Shown here piece by piece: positions 10,801-22,800 of a DNA stretch of 64,000 bases; position 1 is the stretch's first letter, and each line of letters begins with the position of its first letter. A program made the translations under genes and the position numbers. Where the stretch lies: the NCBI GenBank assembly GCA_963931925.1, contig OZ007582.1, positions 20,852,792-20,916,791 on the forward strand. The letters run 5' to 3'. This DNA is from Onchidella celtica. Lineage: Eukaryota > Mollusca > Gastropoda > Systellommatophora > Onchidiidae. The notes beneath the pieces are model-generated. The model ran no database searches and was not told where the DNA came from. It saw nothing but the letters and a program-made list of their open reading frames with translations.

Positions 10801-13800
10801 TGGCTAGTCATTGTTGTTATCTACCATCTTCTTTGCCTAATTTGGCTAGTCAAGGGATCAAACTCCTGAAATGGCCAGAGATAAGAGAAAAAATATTACC
10901 TCCCCTTCGATACCTCCCACTATCCACTTTCTTGTGAATACTTTTTTGGTTCGTTTCCAGATTTGCGTTCTCGGACAAGCAGTAAATATCTCTCTAAACT
11001 CAGCATCAAATTCAAACGGCGCGGCTTTACATTTCCACACAATAATTATGTTGACTGTTGAGAACACACTGTGCTTGAGCCAGACTGTATCAAAGTTTTC
11101 ACATGCCCTTCAGTGATTCACTGACGGAAGCTACCAGGGAACGTCCCCAATTTCTTTCTTTTTTTCTCTCTCTCTCTTCATCCTCTTCCTCATCCTATGT
11201 GGGCTGGTGCGCAAACGACAATGTGAAAATTCAATTAGATCAAACTGAGCGCAATGACATCAAATGGACAGAGTCACACACCCCTGGACATAATAATATT
11301 TGAGCAATTTGCTGAAAGGCTGTGATATCAGCAACTGAGATCATCTTGGCTCACTCAAATGTTTTGTAAGGTAACTGACAGCTAGGCTATAGGTTTTTGT
11401 TTGTTTTTTGTATAGTGACTCTATGAAGCAGATTCACGTTAAAGAAGCACTATTTTCAAATCTAGCTATTACATAATAATTAAGAGTTCCACGTCCTAAG
11501 ACCTACAGGATAACATAACGGCACTAATTTTGACAAAATTGTCAGCGATAAAAGTGTTAAATGTGACTGCTGTGCATTTGAAAAATAAATAAGACCTTTT
11601 TTTTTTTCATTCACTTTGGAATCATTTAATCTTCTGAGTGAGTCAACTCTGCGAATAAGCTGATTTTCTCAGTTAAAAATGACACTGATATCTAACTTAC
11701 TAAAACTCTGCACGACCGTGAAAATCTAAAGGTCAATGGCCTAGGTATTTTGAGTCAGTGTCAAAGTTGAACAACGTTTCACCATCCAAGGTATTTACAC
11801 CTCTTTAGTCACATACGGCTGGGTAGGCTGAAGCTTAGGGCCACAAAATCTAGGGGCGGGGGAGCATTTCGTCTCGGGCCATTGTGCATAATTATGACAC
11901 GCATAGGTTTTTCTTACATATGATGTTACAATGCACTGTAGTTTCTGTGCAAATCTTTTGTAATTTGCCCACCTTATACCTTTCCAGATGAAATTGTGAA
12001 GCGTGGAATTCTAAACACCTGTCATCATCACTGTCGTCACTCAAATTATTGAAAACACTTCCATTTTCATCTAAGTGTGAAGATGTGAAATTGGCAGGGG
12101 CCTCACAGATAGAAAAGCCCCGGCCTCTCTTCATCTAAATCCGGTGTAGCAGGCCAGATTATACCCCCGCCAGACTATAACCGGGGTTAAACTGGCCTAG
12201 TCCAGAATATACCCCGGGGCATATTCTGGGCTAGGCCAGTTTATACCCCGGGGTATACTCTGGGCTAGGCCAGACTATACCCCCCCCCCCCTAGTCCAGA
12301 TTACACCCCCTGCTTTTTTTAAAAAAGCAAGTGAAGACCAGAGTTTATTTCAACTTTAGTTTAAATTGTTCATTATCACTGTCATCAGGTATCATACTGA
12401 AGCATACATTCTTGACTCTTGTAAATTATGATACATTTAAGAGGAAATAAACACGCACTAAAGAGGATTGACATACAAAGGGATTAAAAATCCATTCAAA
12501 CTGATATGATTAGACTTTAACACCAATTTTACTTGTGTCCGTTGGTATTGCATGTATTATTATTAATTTTATTATTATTTTTTTACAATTACTGTCCATG
12601 AGTTAAACATGTATTTTGTTTTTATTTATTTTTTTTGGCACCACTGACATATACTTTGTGGCAAGGTATGAAATAATTATAAGACTCATAAATCTAAAGT
12701 CATCTGTCTTTTATTTTAATTTTTGAAAATCAGAAAAGTGCTTGATGTGTCAGAACAATTAGATCTACATACAAAGTTACAATGATACAGAGAGAAAAGG
12801 CCAGGAAAGAACACAGAGAAAAAAAACAACAACAACATTTTAATAACCCGACTGACAGATCGTGCAATTCCATCATCCAGCAGAAATTAAATACTTCACA
12901 TGAAACTAAATACATACACAATTTTTTTTTCACATAATGAATTTAACCTGTCCAGATCCACTTGAAACGTTACAGAATGCTAACCAGTAAAATACAATAC
13001 ATGTAATAACAATAAGAACACCAATTCATCTTATTTACTCTTGAAAATAAAGAGAAAGATCAATATCAGAATCACTATCATCTTGGAATAATATAAAGAT
13101 AAGAGGGAATGTAAAAATGGCCTACAAATCATTTTAGAATCTATAAGCTGCAATGTGTGTGTACCAACTATATGTAAAAAATGTTAAATCTTTTTAACTA
13201 TTCAAGTAGAACTGGGCAGAAAGCTTTAGCAAAGTAGCCTTGATAGTTGTGTAAACTGACAGATTAAATCCATGGAGACAATAGTGCATTGCATGAAGTA
13301 ATTACACAAAAAATTCGATGGATCATGTTGCATTAACAACATTTCTTGTTAGTAAATTCTTTGATTGCTTATTTGTAGAAAGGTTGGCATTTCATGTAGC
13401 TCATGGTTTAAGGCACTGGATTAGTTTGCAGAGCATTTGAAGGATTGCAATTATGTGTCATAGTGAATAAAGGCATGTCACTTGCGGGTGAAATAAAATT
13501 GTAAAAACTTAATGTTGTATCCTTGAATATTTTGCCTGAATGTGGGAGTATAATCCAGATTGGTGGAAATAGACTAAGCCACTTTAACCCCAGTGCAGCA
13601 GGCCAGATTATCCCCCCCCCCCCCCCCCCCCGCCAGAGTACACCAGGGGTTAAAGGAGACTAGCCTATTAATTTTTATGTCCCCAGGTATATTCCGGCCT
13701 ACGCCAGTTTATACCCAGGGGTATACTTTAGGCTAGGCCAGACTATACCCCACTAGACCAGATTATACTCCCTATTTTTTAAATGTATATAAACAAGTAC

Positions 13801-16800
13801 AGATCACAGTTTATTTCAATCATAGTTTAATTCGTTTTTTGATCACTGACATTGGGCTACATAGTAATACATACATACATACATACATTCTTGACTTCCG
13901 TAATTAATAATACAATTCAGAGGAAAAAATATGCATTAATATGTATTGATATACTATGGGTTGAATATCCATTCAAACTGATATCACTCAACTTGAACAC
14001 TCATTTCACTAGCGTTCGTTGTCATGTTGTAGTTGGTTGCCCATGAGACTGCACTGTTTGTTTGAAACTGATATACACTTAGTCGCAGCGGATGAAATAA
14101 TTAACGGACTCATAAAAATGAAGTCATTTTAGAGATTTATTGTGTGCAAATATACAGTTGTTAAATCTCTTGGCAAGGGACGTGTCAAGCTTAGGAAGGT
14201 AAAGACGGACAAGGTCAGTTGTTTTTTTAACTTATATTTCACCCGCGAGTGACATACCCGTATTCAATATATCGGTAAGTTCAATATTTCAATTACCTTG
14301 CAAACTAATCAAGTGTCTTAAACCACAAGGTACATGAAATGCATAGCTTTCTACAAATAAGTTATCAGAGAATTCACTAACAAGAAATATTGCTAATGCA
14401 ACATGATCCATCGAATTTTGACTTAACATGCTTTAGACCCAATTACTTTTTACAATGCACTACTTTTGTCTCAGTGGACATACTCTGTCGGTCTACACAA
14501 CTGTCAAGGTTATTTCACTAAAGCTTTCTGTCCAGTTCTACTTGAAAAAGTTCAACGCATATTTTATATACATGTAGTTGATGCACACACATTGCTGCTT
14601 ATAGATTCTAGAATGATTTGTAGGCCCTTACTGCCGTTTTCACACTCCCTCTTATATCTTTGTATTATTCCAAGATGATGATGATGATTCTGGTGTTGAT
14701 ATTTCTCTTTATTTTCAAGTGGTAATAAGATGATTTCGTGCTCTTATTGTTATTATTGTATATTACTGGTTAGCAGTCTGTAATGTTTCAAAGTCAAAAT
14801 TGGGCAAAAAGAAAAGGTTGTATGTTGCAAAACCCCGCGTGAGAAATAAAACTCAAACAATACAAAGCAAACTAAAGAGAAGACAGAAAATACACAAAAT
14901 TTTCGGCTTTCGCCTTTTTCAAGTGAAAAAAAAAAACGAACAATAAAAGACTTCAATTCTTTTTGCCCAATTTTGACTTTGCTTATAGCCCTGCTGCGAC
15001 CCCACAGTTTTTCTGTGGTTATTATGATATTTCGTGTAATGTTTCAAGTGGATCTGGACTGGTGGAGTTCATCAGGTGAAAAAATTTAGTGCCTATTTAG
15101 TTTTATGTGAAGTATTTAATGTCTGCTGGATGATGCACCATCTGTCAGTGGGTTATTGTTATGTTTTTATTTTTTTTTTATGTGTGTTCTTTTCCAGCCT
15201 TTTCTCTCTGCATTATTGTAACAAAAAATACAATGCATGTTTTACTCCTGGCCAACCAATTATGAAAATCATAATGATTATAACATAATAATTATAATAA
15301 TAATAATAATAATAATAATACCAACAGACTCGAGTGAAATTAATTTTGAAGTCTAATCATATCAGTTTGAATGGATACTCAACCCTTTTGTATATCAATG
15401 CATTTTAATGCATGTTTATTTCCTCTAAAGTGTTTCATGAGTCAAGAATGTATATGTATAGATCTATCAATTTAATCTAAGGCTGAAATAAACTGTTATT
15501 ATTATTTCCTCTAAATTGCATTACAATTTACGGGTGTCAAGAATGTGTTCATGTATGTATTAATATGATATCTGATGACAGTGATAAAGAACAGGCTGAA
15601 ATAAACTGTGGTCTTGACTTGTTTTTAATGAAAAAAGTAGGGGGTATAATCTGGACTAGGGGGGGGGGGGGGTGGGGGTATAGTCTGGCCTAGCCCAAAG
15701 TAACCCCGGGGGTATATTTTGGGCTAGACCAGTTTAACCCCGGGTATAGTGGGGGCTGGGGATATATTTTGGCCTGTTACACCGGGCCTGGCCCTTTTTA
15801 TTTCACGAAATGACACTGAGATAATATAATGTGAAAATTGCCCTCGCGTGTACAAAATACTAGCATTATAGCAATCATATCACTAAAAGCAAACTGGTTC
15901 ACCATAACCTATCTTTACTGGGTGCACATGATATGTCTGTTACATCCAAAATGCATTTCAAGTTAAGAACCCTTTGTGCTGAAAAATCTGACATTTGCCG
16001 GAACCGCTTTATAGAAACTTTTCTACTTTCGAGACCAACCACTCCGATAAACTTTAAAAAGTCCGCGATTTCCCATCCGAACAAAAGTGAATAAAATGTT
16101 CGTGGTTGTTCATCAGCCATGTCAAGACACGGGCTGTTGATAAAAATATATCACTCCAAAGACTTTTAACTTTTAAACTTACATGAAACTTTTGAAACAA
16201 ACACGTTGCTCAGAGTGACATTCTGATTGTCAATGCTCAGATCAGCATCTTCATCATTCATCACTTTGATCAGGGCTGAAATCAATGCCTCATCAGGATG
16301 TGGTTCTTGGGTCTTGTTGATTTCCACTTTACTATCAACTTCCAGACTGCCTTTTCTGTCGATAACCACAAAGAAAATTAATTTTTTACGCACATCCATG
16401 CTATCGGGCTCAAATCTGAGGCTGTCAGCCACCATGAAATGACAATAATTCCCACACCTACACAAAAATGAATGCAGAAACACTGTTCGCAATGTACGTC
16501 CCATATAACCACTGGATTGGTGCTTTTGATCCTTGTTTCTGATCCTGCTGCAGCGTCGATTGTGACTACAAAGCACTGCCAGGAAAAAAGTGTGATAATT
16601 TCTATAAATAAAGTTTACACTTATCTGGTATGTGGCTTCTCTGTGATCCTTCTTCTCTTCACTCTTCACTGAAGAGCCTGTCCTGATCAAAGCTGATCAC
16701 ATCGCTTCCTTTACATATTCTCTGCCTCCACGCTTCCCTATTGTATGTAAGACCTCCCATGTTTTTTTATCAATTTTGCCCCACTTATTGGCACCATCCA

Positions 16801-19800
16801 TGCGCAGGTGCGAAGGTCTGGTGGTAGTTTATGTGTCACAAGCTCACCTTAACTTAGACTATAGCTTTAAGAATTCAGCCATTTTTTGTGCGGCCCACAT
16901 GGCCAAATCATCTAAAGCAACTCTGTTTTGTGATTGTAACCATGGCTGGAACTTAGGCTCTAGAAAGCATCTACTGTTTGGAAAAGATTGTTGTCTTTGC
17001 ATGAGATGCTGTGATTGTCACTGGGACAGTGCACATAAAGGATTTGCAGTTTCCTATCACGATGGGCCCAGAATATTCATGTATCATACATTACACACAC
17101 GTTGCAAATGTGTATATAGCAGATTTTTTTTGGTTTTTGTTTTTTTAACCACAACTGTTTATTAGCGTGGCAAGAATTTTAGAAGTCTACCGAAAGAGAT
17201 TGTGAAACCTTGTTTCCTGTGAGAGGTCATTTCTAATAGCTGCTCCCAGGTAGAAGAATGTATGTTGTTAAAAACCAATGCCATTATAATAAATTCAAAT
17301 TTACTCTGCAATGTCTTGAAACACATAACACCTGCGTACCGTTACTCTCACATAGATCTTTGAACACAGAAACAAACCAAAAAAAAAATAATTGAAATAA
17401 CACAATCTTTACACATTCACACACAAAGAACAGAAATTAATATCTGATTTCAAGAGCCTAGACACAAAACAGATAATTGTAGTAAGGAGTCAGTTAACAA
17501 AAATGCCGGTCCCCTTTACTTGGATTCATCAGGAGGAAATTTTGTAAATGTACATTGATGCTGGAGTGCAAAATTTCACAACAGTACCTTTACCGAATCC
17601 AGTCCGTAGCTGCATGAACCTTTTTATTTTATTATTTTTTCTTTCCGAATGGTTGATATCTTAAGTAGTCTCTAAGAATTTGAGCATGCCTAGTGTCAAA
17701 TCCAAAAAACACATGTGCCATTGTTTAAAGACTTATTACTAAGCATGGTGATAAATTGGTTAAATGAGTTTCAACATGTTTAGCTATCTGAATTGAAAAT
17801 TAAAGAAAAAAGCATTAAAGTGCTCTCCAATTTACCTTAAATTCAGTACAGTCACACAGATGACGGCCAATCCAGTCTTCTTCAGGTTATTAAAGATCTG
17901 TGACATAAATGGCAAGAGTAAAGTTGGAGTTTGGAATAAAATGAAAAGATTCAAGCGTAAGAACACTGACCATCCTGTGAGAAGAACGAAAAGTGATCAG
18001 ATGAGTTTGAAATTTTTGTAATTTCAAGTTTTAGTTGTGATTACTCATTACATTACATTACTGACTGCCCTCAAGTAAGAAGACTATATTGACTGCAATT
18101 TGTTTTGATACATAGTTTAATTGATCATAGCTTGTCAACACGGTATTTCCATCAGCCTTGAAATATCAAGCCATTTTTTCTCTTTTAAATAAATTGCAGT
18201 GGGTTTTGTGCTATAAACTATTTTTTTAATGTTTTTTTCTTTTAAAATTTTATTAAATTGTGCCAATGGAGCGGCCTGTTCAGCCTGCTCTTCTCGATTT
18301 CCAAATGCCAAGCTACTTTAACATGCGCAACGTGCACACAGGTCCTCCGGGTTTTTCTTCCGTATCCAAGAAGTCTAGGCGCTCGATCCCATCTACCATA
18401 TCTATCTTGCCTGTAGACCAACGTTTGGGAAGAATTGATAACATTTCTCATGCAAAACTATCAAAATCTTTAGAAGATGCACTATCTCAGGCATCAACTA
18501 TCTGGATAAGACCTTTTACACATTCATCCTGTTTATTGTTCAACTTAGGCAAAAAAAAAAAACTGTCAAGAAAATGGGATGCATGTATCAGTGCTCTTCA
18601 GGAAATGAAATGAGAAAAATAAATATTATCATGATCACTTCTGTGTTTTCAGATCTGTACAATATTTGCCATAGTGGCCGATGGCACAGGCAAGATAAAT
18701 TGCAAACGGATACTCAGTCAGTCCTGCAATTACTTCAAAAATTTAGACCAGCAAGTCAATTTCCAATGACCAAGCCTGTTCTCTCAAAGGATGTATATAC
18801 AGTAAAGCATTAACATAATTATGGCCGAGGAAATGTAATGCAGAGATCCTGAACTCGCTATCAAGAAAATTTTAATTTTTTTCTAAAGCTGGTATCCATA
18901 AATAAACAAGTTACAACATTCAAATATCTGGGCTATCTGATAACATTAGATGAAATAAGGAAAAAGAATAATAATGACCAAAGATTCATTCCAAAAAATG
19001 AGACCAATATTAATGAACAGAAATATATAACGACCACCAAAATCAGAGTCTTGAAAACATATGTGTGGCCAGTGCTTTTAGACAGACGTGAATGTTGGAC
19101 AATGAACAAAGAAATAGAGAGGAAACTAGAAGCAGCAGAGATGTTGTTTATTGGAAGAATATTGAGAATATCATGGATGGTGAAAAAAAATCAAATGAGT
19201 CATTATTGAGAGATTCTGATCTGAAAAGATCATTAATTAAAACAATAAAGACAGAGGCAACTGAAATTTCTAGGACAAATCTGTCGTCTCAGGAACCTAG
19301 AACATCTAGCAGTCACGGGGAAGATCGAAGGCAGGAAAAGCAGGTGTAGACAGAAAAAAAACTTCACTGAAAGTTTTAATTCATGGACAACAAATAAACA
19401 TCATTGTCACGAGCTAGTGAGCGAGGGTCAATAAGTGCGGGGAAGGGGACTTGAAGCGTGCATGTTGTGAGTGAAGTTGAGGCTTAGTCGAGGCAAGATC
19501 TGAGTAGTCAGATCACTGCAAGTTAAGAAGTCCAAGGGGACAGACGTGAAGAGAGCAGTCGGGAGTTTGTGTGTATTCCAGTGATGACTGGTAGGTTGAA
19601 CTATAAGGATTGATAATTATGATGATTGATGTACTATATTCTCCTATGACCATGATGTAAATAAGTTATATGTGAGGAATGTGAAAGTCATTGATTACGG
19701 CGTATAGAGATGTGCGCAATGAACGATAGATGTAAGTTAGGATCATGGATTCGTAGCGAGTCTGAGTACTGTGTAATACGGTGGAGGTGTGTTACTGTAG

Positions 19801-22800
19801 AGAGAGTGCAGATGTGTGGTGAGTGAAATGTGGACTGTTGTGTGTACGCTTGATGGTTCGTAATGAGTGGTGAAGTGGATAGTAATTGTATGGTGTTATA
19901 GAGATGTAATGTTATTCTTATAGGTGCCGGGGTCGGGCAGTGAGACTACCCGTGGTGGAGAGACTAGCGCAGGGGATAGGCCAGCATAAGTGAGATGCAT
20001 GGGTTGGGCAGAAGGCTACCCACAGGCCAGCTTGAGTGAAGCTGTCGCGCAGGACAGCGAGGGCATATTAGTCGTGGCAGTCTGGCCACAGACAAGGACG
20101 TTATGAATTGAGATATTAATGTGATATTGAGATATTAATGTGATATTGAGATAGTGAGGTGAGATTAAGATATTGAGATTAGGTTGAGCAGGAGCCAGTA
20201 AGATAGGCCCGCAAGTAGTACATACATTGATGTGAGGCTGAGGCCGGAGTATATGTTAGAAAAGTAACTATCGGGTTGTGGACCCGGAGAAAGAATGAAT
20301 GTTGGGAATAATGACCATTGGATGGTATTTGAATTGAATAATGTAACCTATGTAATTGCACGTATATCTTTATCTTTATGTATAATAAATGTGTGAGCCT
20401 GTTCGGTTGTTCTGTTAAGTGTTATACTTGTCTGTTCGTGATTGTTGTCCTGTCATAATCAGTACATATTCCAGTCTGGAATTTGTTACAATCATGACGA
20501 CAACTCCTTCTTGAGGTTGGCTGATGACAGATCCGAGTGGAGAGGCATGATCGCCAATGTCTGTTCCAGACAGGGCAATTGATGTTGATGATCCATAAAT
20601 AATTTACAAAACTACTTTCACTCTAATAGAATCTCACCATATTAACACGAATAAGAACATTACCTTTTCCCCTACTTCTTTGCTGATCCTCTTGTAGTCA
20701 TCGCTTCCTTTAGACAAATCTAATTCTGACGCATTAAAATCAAAGACCAGTTGTGTGGTAATGGCTGCTACATCTGGAACTAAAACGTGGAGAAAAGGAA
20801 AAGAACTATTGATATAGAGTCATCTTTTTTTTTTAAATTTGGGGAATGTTTGACTCTAACCAAATCGCAGTCATATAAAATGTTGAGGAAGTTTACACTC
20901 TTTATATTTCCCTAACAGAATAGAATATTATCTAACACTATGTTTCTGATCTGCTGTACCGGTATCTCAGTTTTTCTACTGTGTTTCAGACAACAAATAA
21001 TCTCTGACAGAAATACTTTGTTTAATAATGGATTCAGTACATTTGGCAGGAATCATGAGATATCAACACTAACGATTTGACAACAGACAATTCCAGAAAT
21101 ATAGTTTACATACAAAAGGAAGTATGAAAAAAACAATGAACTCTCACAAACACCATAGCAACATGTATCAATAGGCTACAGTGATGGACTTAACTGCCTT
21201 ACTTACTTCCAAAGAAAAAAATAATTATTCGGATTCAGTGCATTCAATGAAGATAATGCAAGGCCAAAGTACAAATCAGTTTCAGAACTTTGCCACATAT
21301 CATAATGATATGTGTATTGTGACAAGTCAGAATGAGATCACTTTTGCACTGTATTGTCCCACATTGTGTTGGATGGTATGAAACTGGTTTCATCATAACT
21401 TCAAAGTCAAATTTAATTTTTAGATGGTGTCCTTTTTTAGGTAGTGTTTGGCACAATTGGAGACAGAGAAATTAATTTTGCAGTATGCATAGATAGCTAA
21501 AATTAAATCAGTAATCTAGTGCGGGTACAATAATTTCTGCTCACCCTCTAGTGAGATTACAAACTGCTCAATTATGAACAAAATGTGTCAACCATCTGGT
21601 CACTTTGATAATTAAGTCAAATTCGGTCAATATGAAATTCCAATGTTTAGGTCATTTAGGCATTGTTCTTTTCCTAAAGAAAAGCATTTTGTACACATGG
21701 AGAAGACATAATGAAAAATATAATCAGCCAAAACCTCAGTTTCAGCAAAAATAACTTTCGGGTACTGGAAATTCTGTTTTCTCCGTTTTCCTCCACAACG
21801 TAATTTGTGGTTGAAAAACTCAAGAGTGTTTAATTATGTTTGACCAAGAGGCCGTGCAGATTTTACAAGCAAACAGAGAAACCCACTGAGAGGACTTTGA
21901 AACTCTTCCCATTATTATGTGCTATTTAAAGAAGAGAAGAGCCTTTCGCTTGTGAAGGTTGATGAAAAATTGTGAGATATACTTGAAGCAGCACCACCCC
22001 TGACTGCTTACATGACAGCAAAAAAATCCAAAGGACATATTGGTACGTAGTACTTGCCGAAATAAGCTACCATCACAGTAGAATGCGATGCGCCTCTGTA
22101 TACCAAAATACCAATTTTATAGGACGCAGCTATTCGATTATTATTCCATACAAGTTATCACTAGGGCCTCATACTCTGTAATATTGGGAAAAAAATGCTA
22201 GCCAGAGTATTAAAAAAATATTCATTTTCTTTTTGAAATGCTTTCCCCTCGCACAGGGTTCACCAATATTTGGGGTGGGGTGGGGATGGAGGTGGGGAGA
22301 GGGGCTAACTCTTGTCTCACTCTCATCTGTTTCTGTGTCACAGGTATTTCCTGTCCACCCATCTTTACAGTGGCACTGCCCATTCTCTGGGTCACACTGA
22401 AGAGTGTTGGCCGCTTTACAAATACAGATTTCACTGCAGTCCATACCCCGTTGGTTGGCTGGGCATTCTGAGGAATAGAATACATCATATCCTCAAGAAC
22501 ATTTCCTGGACCACTGAGTAATTTAAAGTATTACAATTCATATAAATCATAAACATGTTTTTAAAAAGTCAGTGATAGTAACTATACCAAGAACAGAAAT
22601 CCAAAACTAAAACAGCAACTGTAAACTTAGTATCCTTACAAACCACCAAATCTTAGCCCGCCCTGCCTCCTCCCCCCCCCCCCTCCCCCCCCTCCCCAAA
22701 ACCGCCCTTCAACAACAAGTAAGAAAAGGGAGGGGCAGAGGAGAAAAGAGTTGACAAGAAAATCTTACTCATTTGGTTAACATTATCATGAAAAAAGGCA

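Larger units (their letters stand above)
12141..15785. mobile_element. Large foldback (long inverted-repeat) element
   Basis: Outer ends are complementary: CCGGTGTAGCAGGCCA at left and TGGCCTGTTACACCGG at right. The left arm (about 12,141-13,505) can be followed in reverse complement through the right arm (about 14,225-15,785) over many blocks, for example the 'tcaagtggatctgg' and 'ctaacaagaaat' segments. Both arms begin with short palindromic units of the form 'ctgg(c/g)ctag(g/t)ccag..tatacccc'. A direct copy of the outer 570 bp lies in the centre (13,590-14,150). No transposase seen; it may be a non-autonomous DNA element or a composite of three insertions. Confidence 0.65.

Noticed and set aside
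16776-17165. 129-codon Cys/His-containing plus-strand frame
   Set aside because: Cysteines do not follow any finger or EGF spacing and there are no splice or start signals; treated as chance.
18260-18613. 117-codon plus-strand frame next to the LINE relic
   Set aside because: Could be part of a decayed element, but no motif is recognisable, so it was not called.
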